Assembly: GCF_001021555.1 (NCBI RefSeq)
Contig: NZ_LDCP01000002.1
Location: 310,001-374,000 of the forward strand
DNA length: 64,000 nt
Direction of reading: 5' to 3'
Source of the DNA: Aurantiacibacter marinus
GTDB lineage: Bacteria > Pseudomonadota > Alphaproteobacteria > Sphingomonadales > Sphingomonadaceae
Shown here: piece after piece, positions 55,042-62,801 of the stretch
Layout: each line of letters starts with the position of its first letter
Numbering within the stretch: the stretch's first letter is position 1
The notes under the pieces: generated by a model
What the model was told of the DNA's origin: nothing
Database searches by the model: none
Seen by the model: only the letters and a program-made list of their open reading frames with translations
Program-made: the position numbers and the translations under genes

Positions 55042-57066
55042 TCAGGCGCGGGTACCTGGCGAGGTATGTTCACACTCCTCGCGCGTGCCGGGCAAGGCGG
55101 CCGGCATACCCGTCAATGGATGCACCATCGGTAATAAACGGACTGCCTGCGATCCGGCTCCACCGTTGGCATAGCCAAAGGTCATGCCGTCCGTGCGGGT
55201 CAGCACTTCCGGAAGTTTCTGCGGTCTGGACGGTATTGGAAAGGTAAGCCGCGAGGATACGTGCTCCAATTCAGACCGCAATCGTTCCACTTCCGAGATG
55301 GCTTCTTCCAGCTGACGGGTGATCTCTTCGCGCCTTTCTGCGGAAATCTGCCGGTTGGCTGCAATCGAAGCGATCACGCTGCGCAGACCATCCGTGGCAT
55401 GTGCACGTATGGCAGTATGGCAAATGACCATGGCACGCCGACCATCAGCCATTTCGACTTCGCTAACATCCTGGCCATCTTCGCACCGCGCGCGGATGGC
55501 GTTGTTACCCTGCTGATCTTCGTCGATCACGAACAGATTGGTGCCCGAATCTCCGGCGCGCGAACGAAGGACGATTGCCCGCTCGACATGGCTCTCGATT
55601 TCATCATCAAGCCCTTCCAGTTCGCGCTCGACCTCGGCCATGGCAGCGCGAATTTCTTCGGCCCGCCGCACGGTGCTTTGATCACCATCGCCGCGGCGGA
55701 TAACCCGGCGGACTGTGCGCCGCTCGCCATCGCTGGAATGGGTGGTGCGGATGGTAATGCGCTGGCCATCTTCTGTATCTTCAATGTCGACATCGAAATC
55801 GCCATCCGGTTCCGGGCCAAGTTCGCTATCTCCTTCCACATCCCGTTCGGCATCGCCTTCAGCTTGCCTCTCGATGCGTACAACGCGAATGGTTGTGTTG
55901 GGGTCTATGGTCGTGCCGTCCTGATCATCGGAATCGCCCGATTGTGGCCCGGATTGCGGCCCGGATTGTGTCCCGGATTGATCAAGGGCTGCGTTCTCTG
56001 CCGGTGGCTGGGCGTAGCTGATCGAAGCAGTCAGCGGCAGTGCCAGGGCGGTGGTGGTTATCGCGGCAATACCAATCCGGCGGCGGCGGGTAGAAATATC
56101 AGTCAAGGTGAGGCTCCTCAATCGGTGGATGATGGACTTCTCGCCAAGCACCGGACATGCCATTGCTGTGGCCATCCCGCCGGCCATTCCATTTATCGTC
56201 GGAGCCGCCAATGCCAGGTGCTCGCCAGCAGCAAAGCCGGCAATAACCTCTGCATAGGCAACCCTTTCCGACTGCGCACGGCCAGCAACAACGCGCGCGT
56301 CGCACGCTGCCTCCTGATCCCTGCGCATTGCTCGCCAGCCCCACCAGGCGAGAGGATTGAACCAGTGCAAAGCCAACAGCGGCTGGGCCGCAATATTGGC
56401 GAGAAGATCGTGGCCGCGATGATGCTCAAGCTCATGCGCAATGGCCATGTCGCGCGCCCGCACATCGAGCAGCGCCATAAAGTTCACCGGCAGCGCAACC
56501 ACCTTGTCGCGCACGCCGAAAGCAACCGGCGCGCTGACAGCGGATGTCTCCACCAACCGGACCTTGCCGGCTTCGCCCATCGGCCGAGCATCAGCAAGCA
56601 GGTCTCGCCGCATCTGCCAATATTGTCGAATGCGCCAGCCAAGGAATACTACAGCGCCTGCAAGCCAGAGCGGGATGAGAAGCTCGGTCGCCGTGATCCC
56701 AAGTTCCGGTACTGCAGAGCCAGCGGACGTATCGCCAAACGCCGAGGGTGCATCGGAGATGATCACAATCATTTGTTCCGCGCCGCTGGTCATGGCTTGC
56801 GAAGAGGCATGCGAATGGGCCTGCGATTGAGCCTGCAATCCAGCCAGGGATGTGGCCTGCTCTGAGGGGGCCATCCAGGTTGGGAGGACGATTGGCGGCA
56901 TCACCAGCCGCAGCAGCGGAAGTACCCACAGGGCATAGGCGATTTTCGGGCCGAAATACCGGGCGACCGGCCGCCGCACCAGCATAACCAGTGCGATCAG
57001 CAGCCCGGTGTAGATGAAGGTATCAACCATCCATTCGGATAGAGCGATTGAGTGCAGGTCGATCAT
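55042..57066 (-). CDS. M56-family (BlaR1/MecR1-like) metallopeptidase with long C-terminal extension
   Basis: The 674-residue protein has four membrane helices in the first 330 residues and the M56 zinc motif AIAHELEHHRGHD (HELEH). Instead of a penicillin-binding sensor domain, the C-terminal half (about 340-674) is low in complexity: a Ser-Gly-Pro-Gln tandem repeat (SGPQSGPQSG), a highly acidic part, Arg-rich RRTVRRVIRRGDGD, and helical segments with charge alternation (EEIRAAMAEVERELEGLDDEIE). BlaI overlaps it by ATGA, so the pair is a BlaR-BlaI-like sensor and repressor unit. The signal sensed is not beta-lactam by domain content. Confidence 0.87.
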   Translation of the reverse strand: MIDLHSIALSEWMVDTFIYTGLLIALVMLVRRPVARYFGPKIAYALWVLPLLRLVMPPIVLPTWMAPSEQATSLAGLQAQSQAHSHASSQAMTSGAEQMIVIISDAPSAFGDTSAGSAVPELGITATELLIPLWLAGAVVFLGWRIRQYWQMRRDLLADARPMGEAGKVRLVETSAVSAPVAFGVRDKVVALPVNFMALLDVRARDMAIAHELEHHRGHDLLANIAAQPLLALHWFNPLAWWGWRAMRRDQEAACDARVVAGRAQSERVAYAEVIAGFAAGEHLALAAPTINGMAGGMATAMACPVLGEKSIIHRLRSLTLTDISTRRRRIGIAAITTTALALPLTASISYAQPPAENAALDQSGTQSGPQSGPQSGDSDDQDGTTIDPNTTIRVVRIERQAEGDAERDVEGDSELGPEPDGDFDVDIEDTEDGQRITIRTTHSSDGERRTVRRVIRRGDGDQSTVRRAEEIRAAMAEVERELEGLDDEIESHVERAIVLRSRAGDSGTNLFVIDEDQQGNNAIRARCEDGQDVSEVEMADGRRAMVICHTAIRAHATDGLRSVIASIAANRQISAERREEITRQLEEAISEVERLRSELEHVSSRLTFPIPSRPQKLPEVLTRTDGMTFGYANGGAGSQAVRLLPMVHPLTGMPAALPGTREECEHTSPGTRA

Positions 57067-57467
57067 TTCTTCATCTCCTGCAAGAGACGCTCGATCTCGG
57101 AAATATCATCCGCCGTCAGCGCTTCGCTCTCGGCAAGATGGGCGAATAGCGGCGCCGCGCGGCCACCGAACAGACGTTCAACCAGCCTTTTCGATTCCGT
57201 CCCGACATAATCATGCCTTGCAATGCGCGGAGTGTACAAAAAACGCCTGCCATCAGGCTTGGTCGCGAGGGCTCCCTTGGCCACAAGACGCGAAAGCAAT
57301 GTCTTTACAGTCGGAATGGACCAGCCGCGCTGCGTGCATACGGCATCGCAAACTTCGGCGGCGGTTTGCGGACTGGTCAGCCACAATGCCTCCATCACGG
57401 CAAGTTCTGCCTCGCTGATCCGCTCGGTGCCAGCACCACCCGAACCCGGTCCCACATTGGCAGCCAT
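57063..57467 (-). CDS. BlaI/MecI/CopY-family repressor
   Basis: The 134-residue winged-helix protein shows ISEAELAVMEALWLTSPQTAAEVCDAV and WSIPTVKTLLSRLVAKGALATKPDGRRFLYTP, the DNA-binding part, then a dimerisation tail (RLFGGRAAPLFAHLAES). Family members are removed by cleavage via the partner M56 protease. ATG 57467 has GGGGAG at 7 bases; the upstream TTG at 57485 is rejected. A BlaI-type dyad lies 38 bases upstream. Confidence 0.9.
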   Translation of the reverse strand: MAANVGPGSGGAGTERISEAELAVMEALWLTSPQTAAEVCDAVCTQRGWSIPTVKTLLSRLVAKGALATKPDGRRFLYTPRIARHDYVGTESKRLVERLFGGRAAPLFAHLAESEALTADDISEIERLLQEMKK

Positions 57468-57504
57468 CTTGTTCTCCCCAAACAACTACGTGCTCCGACC
57501 TTAC

Positions 57505-57520
57505 GATTACGTTTGTAATC
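57505..57520. promoter_or_regulatory. BlaI/CopY-type operator
   Basis: GATTAC-GTTT-GTAATC is a perfect six-base inverted repeat. Its core TACgttTGTA differs at one position from the TACANNTGTA box bound by BlaI/CopY-family repressors. On the reverse strand it overlaps the -10 (TACAAA, 57517-57512) of a promoter whose -35 is TTGCAT (57540-57535), spacer 17. The overlap predicts autorepression. Confidence 0.65.
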
Positions 57521-57540
57521 TGAACGGTTCTTGAATGCAA
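57512..57540 (-). promoter_or_regulatory. Promoter of the blaI-M56 operon
   Basis: TTGCAT (57540-57535) and TACAAA (57517-57512) are 17 bases apart on the reverse strand. The -10 lies inside the operator dyad. Confidence 0.45.
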
Positions 57541-57620
57541 GGCGCAAGCTTTCTAGGTCTGTGCCGCGGCTCCGCCAAAACAGGGGGATTCAAGCATTGG
57601 TGAATTTTCCGGAAAACTGT

Positions 57621-57646
57621 GTAACCGTGGGCGCGAATGGGACGAA
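57621..57646 (+). promoter_or_regulatory. SigF-type (NrsF-controlled) promoter motif overlapping the sigma gene start
   Basis: TGTAACC is followed after 16 bases by CGAA (57643-57646). From memory of Caulobacter work, the sigma factor controlled by NrsF recognises GTAACC-N16-CGAA. The match is exact. The transcript would start near 57652, downstream of the ATG at 57637. Confidence 0.5.
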
Positions 57647-58185
57647 CTGACAATCACAAGCCGGCTTCTGCCGACACGCTGGACCGCCTTATGGCGGCTT
57701 CGCGTGAAGGTGACCGCAAGGCTTACCGGCAATTTCTTGCCGAGGCTTCTGTCCGCATCCGCTCCATGCTGGCGCGGAAAGTAGGGGCTTACAGCGAATT
57801 GGAGGACGTTTTGCAGGAATGTCTGATCGCCTTGCATACCAAGCGCCACACGCTGGACCCCGGGCGTCCTGTGGGGCCGTGGATGTATGCGATCGCGAAT
57901 TACAAGCTGATCGATCACTGGCGCAAACGCGGACGCAGTCCGTTGGTGCTGGATGATGATGCGGACATGGATGTGGCGGCGGATACGTTTGCTGGCATGG
58001 ACGTTGAAGGTCTGCTGGGCGCATTACCCGAGGCGCAGGCGGAAGCGATCCGCCTGACGCATATCGAAGGTCTCACCAATCGAGAGGCGAGCGACCGGAT
58101 CGGCATTGGACATTCGGCAATGAAGCTGCGGGTCCATCGCGGCATGTTGCGGCTGAAAGAAATCGTGGACGAACAGGAACGATGA
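57637..58185 (+). CDS. ECF RNA polymerase sigma factor (NrsF-controlled, SigF-like)
   Basis: The product has 182 residues if ATG 57637 is used. Region 2 comprises RKAYRQFLAEASVRIRSMLA, SELEDVLQECLIALH and PWMYAIANYKLIDHWRKRGR; region 4 is GALPEAQAEAIRLTHIEGLTNREASDRIGIGHSAMKLRVHRG (in parts). It overlaps the anti-sigma gene by ATGA. A promoter motif for its own type covers the 57637 ATG, so an inner start at ATG 57691 (164 residues, still containing all of regions 2 and 4) is a serious alternative. Confidence 0.9.
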   Translation: MGRTDNHKPASADTLDRLMAASREGDRKAYRQFLAEASVRIRSMLARKVGAYSELEDVLQECLIALHTKRHTLDPGRPVGPWMYAIANYKLIDHWRKRGRSPLVLDDDADMDVAADTFAGMDVEGLLGALPEAQAEAIRLTHIEGLTNREASDRIGIGHSAMKLRVHRGMLRLKEIVDEQER

Positions 58186-58811
58186 ACAAAACTGATTCCA
58201 TTCTCGATGAACTGGCCAGCCAGGGGGCACTGCCTGCGGCCGGACATTCACTGCGCTTTATCACCCCGCTGCTGGTGGCACTGGTCGTATGCGCCGGTGC
58301 AACAATTGCCGTGCTTGATGATGCTTTCCCCGGCATTGCGACTACCGGTGCCGGGCCGATCCTTACCAAATGGGGCTTTTCGCTCGCCTTGGTGCTGATG
58401 GCACCAATCGCGCTGTGGGCACTCGGGCGACCAGGCCGTAGGACCAATTTGTCGGTCGCGATCCTATCTGTGCCGTTTGTGCTGGTCCTTGGCCTGCTGG
58501 CAATGGACCTTTCGATAAATTCGCAGACGTCTTTTCCTGGCGAAACCTGGCAGCGGTGTCTGACAGCAATGGCGCTCCTCAGCCCGCTCGCCTTTGGCGG
58601 TGCAATCATCGCTATGCGTGCCCTTGCCCCCACCAATCTGCGGCGCGCCGGCCTTGTCGCGGGGTTGTTCGGGGGCGGCGTTGCTATGACAGCCTATGCG
58701 CCTTTCTGTCCGGAGCGCGGAATGCTTTACATGGCCGTTTTTTACTGCCTGCCGATCTTGATAATGGCTGGCATCGGCTGGCTGGCTGGGCCAAAATTGC
58801 TGCGCTGGTAA
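58182..58811 (+). CDS. nrsF: NrsF-family (DUF1109) anti-sigma factor
   Basis: The 209-residue protein has about six membrane helices and the DUF1109 layout; KTDSILDELASQGALPAAGH is the soluble N-terminus that would hold the sigma factor. Cys residues in the periplasmic loops (ETWQRCLTAM, FCPERGMLY) fit the oxidation/metal-sensing mode proposed for NrsF proteins. Coupled translation with the sigma gene supports the pair. Confidence 0.88.
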   Translation: MNKTDSILDELASQGALPAAGHSLRFITPLLVALVVCAGATIAVLDDAFPGIATTGAGPILTKWGFSLALVLMAPIALWALGRPGRRTNLSVAILSVPFVLVLGLLAMDLSINSQTSFPGETWQRCLTAMALLSPLAFGGAIIAMRALAPTNLRRAGLVAGLFGGGVAMTAYAPFCPERGMLYMAVFYCLPILIMAGIGWLAGPKLLRW

Positions 58812-58831
58812 ATTGCCAGACTAAACGAATC

Positions 58832-58868
58832 AAGGGGTAAGCTGGCCTGACCAGCTTACCCCTTTTTC
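58832..58868. terminator. Intrinsic terminator after the sigma/anti-sigma unit
   Basis: A perfect 14-base stem, AAGGGGTAAGCTGG with CCAGCTTACCCCTT, surrounds the loop CCTGA and is followed by TTTCTC on the forward strand. It lies between the convergent nrsF and creD genes and can serve both. Confidence 0.9.
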
Positions 58869-58893
58869 TCTGCGTTCCTGTGGCGGGCGGTGA

Positions 58894-60300
58894 TCAGGCG
58901 AAGCTCTCCTCCGCGTCATCGCGCTGCGCCACCTCGCTCCAGTTCACATGCCGGGTGGCGTACATTATCGCGCCAAGCGCTGCGAACAGCAGCACCGATC
59001 CGATCACCAGCGACCATGTTTCCATACTCAGCAGGACAAACAGAAGGGCGTACAGACCTGCAAGCATCGAACCGATAAAGCCAGACCTGCGCCAGGTGCC
59101 AAGTACCGCCGCGCTGTACGCAGTCAGCAAGCCGATAATCGCAGCTGCGGCGATAACATATGCCAGCGCAAACCCGACCACTTCGGCAAAGGCCAGCAGC
59201 ATCACGAAAAACAGGATCAGCCCTGCCCCGGTCAGTAGATATTCCGCACTGGCGACGCGCGCGCCGCCGACCACGTCGAACATGAGGAAAGCTGCGAAGG
59301 TGAAGCCGATGAATAGAAATCCGTATTTCACGGCGCGGTCTACCTGGCTGTACAGGTCAACCGGATCAACCAGCGCAATGCTCGCAATCGCGCTGCTGCC
59401 TGCTCCGCCCCTGGCTGCTCTTTCGTAAGCCTCCGAATCGGAACCTTCGACATGCATTATTGCTCCTGCTGCGGAATGGTCGGATGTCGCCAGCAAGCGT
59501 TCTCCAAGGGCCAGATTGGTGATGCCGCGATAGGTTGCGGCGAAGCCTTCATCCGTAATCTCGCGCTCATCAGGCACAAAGCCGGTAAAACTGGGGTGCG
59601 GCCAGTCTGACGTAACGCTCCATGACGTTTCTCCTCCGCGCGGAACGAGTGAAAGTGACCGGCTGCCACGCAGGCCATATTCCCATGCGACTTCCAAAGG
59701 TTCACCTGCCAGCCAGGCGACGGGCGCGGAAAAGCCCGATCCTGCCGTGGCCACCGGGCCGTTGCCGGGGCTGAGCTGGGCTGCTTCTCCGTTGACGGTC
59801 ACCCGCGCGCCATCCGTGATACCGCGCGGATCGGAAATACCGAAACGCAGTTCCGCCGCATCCAGCAACAGGTCGGACTGTGCAATGCCCAGCCGTTCAA
59901 GATCATCGTTCAGCACAAATTGCGCCGTGCCGCTCATGCTGCCCTGATACACCACGCTTTCATAAATGGCGTAGCCCTTGCGGTCCGGTTCGATGGTCGT
60001 CTGCACATCCTGCGTTAGCGGAGAGACAAACAATTCGCGGCGGACCTGGCGGCGGCGTTCCTGCGTCACACCATTCACCGTTTCCGTTTCGACTTGTTCG
60101 TCATTGTAGGGGATCACCAGCAACGGACCGGTCACCGTCTGCGCCCCGCCCCAGCCCGCGGTAATCTGCGATTGCGCCAACTGTGACTGCATTTCCCGGT
60201 CCCACACCAGCGCGTAAACCATCATCAAAGGCACAATCAGAACCGCTGCGACCAATCCGGTGATGAACAATTTCATCCCGGGGCTGCGTTCTTTGGACAT
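58894..60300 (-). CDS. creD: CreD-family inner membrane protein
   Basis: The 468-residue protein has one N-terminal membrane helix (LFITGLVAAVLIVPLMMVYALVW), a large periplasmic domain (about residues 35-300, with TVTGPLLVIPY and FSAPVAWLAGEPLEVAWEYGLRG), and about five C-terminal helices (KYGFLFIGFTFAAFLMFDVVGG, TGAGLILFFVMLLAFAEVVGF and others). CreD responds to envelope stress in E. coli through CreBC; no creBC genes are visible here. GAGGGAG precedes ATG 60300, which is preferred over the longer frame. Confidence 0.92.
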   Translation of the reverse strand: MSKERSPGMKLFITGLVAAVLIVPLMMVYALVWDREMQSQLAQSQITAGWGGAQTVTGPLLVIPYNDEQVETETVNGVTQERRRQVRRELFVSPLTQDVQTTIEPDRKGYAIYESVVYQGSMSGTAQFVLNDDLERLGIAQSDLLLDAAELRFGISDPRGITDGARVTVNGEAAQLSPGNGPVATAGSGFSAPVAWLAGEPLEVAWEYGLRGSRSLSLVPRGGETSWSVTSDWPHPSFTGFVPDEREITDEGFAATYRGITNLALGERLLATSDHSAAGAIMHVEGSDSEAYERAARGGAGSSAIASIALVDPVDLYSQVDRAVKYGFLFIGFTFAAFLMFDVVGGARVASAEYLLTGAGLILFFVMLLAFAEVVGFALAYVIAAAAIIGLLTAYSAAVLGTWRRSGFIGSMLAGLYALLFVLLSMETWSLVIGSVLLFAALGAIMYATRHVNWSEVAQRDDAEESFA

Positions 60301-60417
60301 CAACTCAACTCCCTCATGATTACGATGAACTGTGCTTTGATAGCGATGAACTGAATTTGCTGTGAATGGCGGTCGGGAGAATTTGACGCGAGCGTGCATG
60401 CTGTATCAACTAGCGCC

Positions 60418-61059
60418 ATGCTGACCCGATTCACTATTCTCGCATTGTTCCTGGCATCGCCTGCCATCGCCCAGGATGCCGCCGATCCCGGCACGGAAAC
60501 CGCGCCGGCCTACGAAACGGCGCAGGTCGTGCTCGAAACCACAATGGGCAACATCGTCATTGCGCTGGAGACGGAGCGCGCGCCGATCACGGCGGGCAAT
60601 TTCCTGCGGTATGTCGAGGAAGGCCGCTTCGACGGCATCGTATTCTACCGCGCAATGCATCTTGACTGGGGCGAACAGCCGAACGGGTTGATCCAGGGCG
60701 GCGCACAGTGGGATCCGGATCGTATCCTGCCGCAAATCGCGCATGAACCCACGACCGTCACGGGCCTCAGCCATACACGCGGGGCGCTTTCCATGGCGAT
60801 GGGCGAACCCGGAACCGCAAATGGTGATTTTTCGATCATGCTGGGCGACCAGACCGGCCTGGACGCGAATCCCGAGGCCGAGGATCCCGTGTGGCAGAAC
60901 GGTTATGCCGTGTTCGGGCATGTCATCGAAGGCATGGATGTGGTGGAGGCAATCCACGCTGCCCCGATTGATCCTGCAAAAGGGGAAGGCTGGATGCGCG
61001 GGGAAATGCTCGGCGAACCGGTAGTTGTTGTCGAAGCGCGGCGGTTGCCGACCGAATAG
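60418..61059 (+). CDS. Periplasmic cyclophilin-type peptidylprolyl isomerase
   Basis: The 213-residue protein starts with a signal peptide (LTRFTILALFLASPAIAQDA). The cyclophilin domain shows VVLETTMGNIVIALETERAPITAGNFLRYV, DGIVFYRAMH, HTRGALSMAMGEPGTANGDFSIML and YAVFGHVIEGMDVVEAI. The active-site Arg is present in FYR. It assists folding of exported proteins. No clear Shine-Dalgarno precedes ATG 60418; it is divergent from creD. Confidence 0.9.
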   Translation: MLTRFTILALFLASPAIAQDAADPGTETAPAYETAQVVLETTMGNIVIALETERAPITAGNFLRYVEEGRFDGIVFYRAMHLDWGEQPNGLIQGGAQWDPDRILPQIAHEPTTVTGLSHTRGALSMAMGEPGTANGDFSIMLGDQTGLDANPEAEDPVWQNGYAVFGHVIEGMDVVEAIHAAPIDPAKGEGWMRGEMLGEPVVVVEARRLPTE

Positions 61060-61143
61060 GCACGGTGCCGACAAAGCAGTTGTGGTGATTTGGGCGAAGG
61101 GCTAACGCGCGCTCCTCGCAGTCGCATTATCTGGGAAATCTGC

Positions 61144-61269
61144 ATGGCTTTCGGCGATGACGTGCAAACCGACAAGCCTTGCTTGAAGCCGCGCATTCGC
61201 TGGTTGGCGCAATCCACCTTGTTCATTACCAGAAGCATGGTTATGACCCGCCAAGGATTTGGAAATTGA
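61144..61269 (+). CDS. Possible 41-residue ORF overlapping the flippase start
   Basis: This frame of 41 residues begins MAFGDDVQTDKPCLKPRIRW and ends TRQGFGN. Its TGA overlaps the proposed TTG start of the flippase (TTGA), and GGGAA precedes the ATG. I recognise no family. Without comparison it may be a leader peptide, a coupled small gene or chance. Confidence 0.3.
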   Translation: MAFGDDVQTDKPCLKPRIRWLAQSTLFITRSMVMTRQGFGN

Positions 61270-62567
61270 CGCCATTTCAGAACCTTCGCCGGAATTTCGC
61301 CAAGGCGGTGATGGAAACATATGCCGTATCGGCGCTGAATTTCGCTGGCTTGATGATCAATACCAATGCGCTCGGTGTGCTCCTTTTTGGGCAGCTGATC
61401 GTGATCCAGTCCCTGACCGAACTGTTCAGCGGGATTTTCAGCTTCAATACCTGGCAGTCGCTCAATCGCTTTGGCGCTGACGATCTGGAAAAGGGCAATT
61501 ATTCGAAGTTGCGGCAACGCTATTTTTTCGCTCTCGGGCTCGATTTTCTAGCAGCATGCACAGCGGCGATATGCGCAATCGTGGCGTTCCTGTTTTTTAT
61601 CGAAGTCTTCGGTCTTGATAGTGAATTGCGGTGGCTTGGCGTCGTCTATGGATTTAGTGTCGCGTTTCACGCCCGCAGCGCCAGCGTTGGTATCTTCCGC
61701 CTTTTGGAACGGTTCGGTATTCCCATCATGTTTACCGTAACCGAAGCTGCGGCCCTTGCGATAAACGCCGCCGTATTGTGGTGGATCGACGCGCCGCTGG
61801 AATATTATGTCTATTCCATAGCCTTTATTCAGGTCTTCACTTCGGTAACGCTGTCTGCATGCGGCCTGATCATGGTCGGCCGGATGGAAAAGCGCGGAGG
61901 TTACAACGAGGACAAATCATTCCCGAAACGCGAATTCCTGCGCTTCGCCTTTGCGGTTTCCGCGACCGGGACTGTCGGAATAATGCTTAGGAAAGGTGAG
62001 GTCCTGTTGATCTCCATGTTGCTCGGCCCTGCTGCCGCCGGGCTGTTCGGCGTGGCATTCCGGGGTGCCTATTTCTTCGCGCGCTTCGCAGACGCCGGAA
62101 ATGTTTCGGTCTATCCGATCATCGCCAAGATGGCAGTGAGCGGTGAGGTCGCCAAGGCGAAGGATATCGTCATGCGGGCCACCCTCCCCGTTGTGGGCGT
62201 CGCGCTAGTGATGTTCACCGCCGCGATCCTGGGGGGTCGCCCGGCACTGGAAATTATCTTCGGTGATGAATTCGGCGCCGCTTATCCAAACTTGCTCTGG
62301 CTGGCTGCAGGTACGCTGACAAACGCCTGTTTCTTTGCCGTCATACCACTGATCGACATCGTACTTGGGGCGACGCGAACTTTCGTGTTTTCGATCATCT
62401 CGTTCGTATCATTCCTGGTCGCGTCAATTGTCGGTCTTTCAGTTTTCGGATTGCCCGCTGGTGGTGTGGGAACGGCGGCATATTTTGCGACCCTGGCGCT
62501 TCTGGCAATTTGGCAGGTTCGCAAGCTGCCATTGATCAAGGCACCAGCTAATTCCCCTGTTCATTAA
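61266..62567 (+). CDS. Wzx-like polysaccharide flippase (oligosaccharide translocase)
   Basis: The 433-residue membrane protein has about 12-14 helices of the MATE/MOP exporter fold: a start FQNLRRNFAKAVMETYAVSALN, later LRKGEVLLISMLLGPAAAGLFGVAFRG and GTLTNACFFAVIPLIDIVLGATR (in parts). It is expected to move lipid-linked repeat units across the inner membrane. The start is uncertain: TTG 61266 (with AAGGA) is chosen; TTG 61179 or ATG 61311 are alternatives. It heads a polysaccharide group with the following glycosyltransferase. Confidence 0.85.
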   Translation: MTPFQNLRRNFAKAVMETYAVSALNFAGLMINTNALGVLLFGQLIVIQSLTELFSGIFSFNTWQSLNRFGADDLEKGNYSKLRQRYFFALGLDFLAACTAAICAIVAFLFFIEVFGLDSELRWLGVVYGFSVAFHARSASVGIFRLLERFGIPIMFTVTEAAALAINAAVLWWIDAPLEYYVYSIAFIQVFTSVTLSACGLIMVGRMEKRGGYNEDKSFPKREFLRFAFAVSATGTVGIMLRKGEVLLISMLLGPAAAGLFGVAFRGAYFFARFADAGNVSVYPIIAKMAVSGEVAKAKDIVMRATLPVVGVALVMFTAAILGGRPALEIIFGDEFGAAYPNLLWLAAGTLTNACFFAVIPLIDIVLGATRTFVFSIISFVSFLVASIVGLSVFGLPAGGVGTAAYFATLALLAIWQVRKLPLIKAPANSPVH

Positions 62568-62801
62568 AGGGCCAAAGAAGCCTGGTTACTGCGATCTCGG
62601 CTTGACGCTTTCTGATCTTTTTTGCAGCCGCACCAACCAGCGGAGCGAAAGTATCGCGGAAAACTACATCCGGCTTGGACGCTCGAAGCTGGCAAAAAAC
62701 GCATCAAGGCGTTAGGTCACGCAATCCAAAGACGTATTCCACTTCAACCGTGTGCCCGAGCGACTTCGACAGACTTGGCCCCTGCACAATGAAACTTGAT
62801 T
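62568..62801. other. Gene-free gap of 234 bases
   Basis: No convincing ORF, RNA gene, dyad or terminator was found here. GTTACTGCGATCTCGGC, a GATCTTTTTTGC run and several TCG-rich stretches occur without structure I can name. A promoter for the following glycosyltransferase is probable but no clear -35/-10 pair stands out. Confidence 0.5.

Noticed and set aside
55261-56865. Forward-strand frame of 534 codons across the M56 gene
   Set aside because: It is the antisense of the M56 coding frame, with no recognisable domain or start signal.
55042-57467. Classical beta-lactam-inducible bla system
   Set aside because: The M56 protein has no penicillin-binding domain and no beta-lactamase gene lies next to it.
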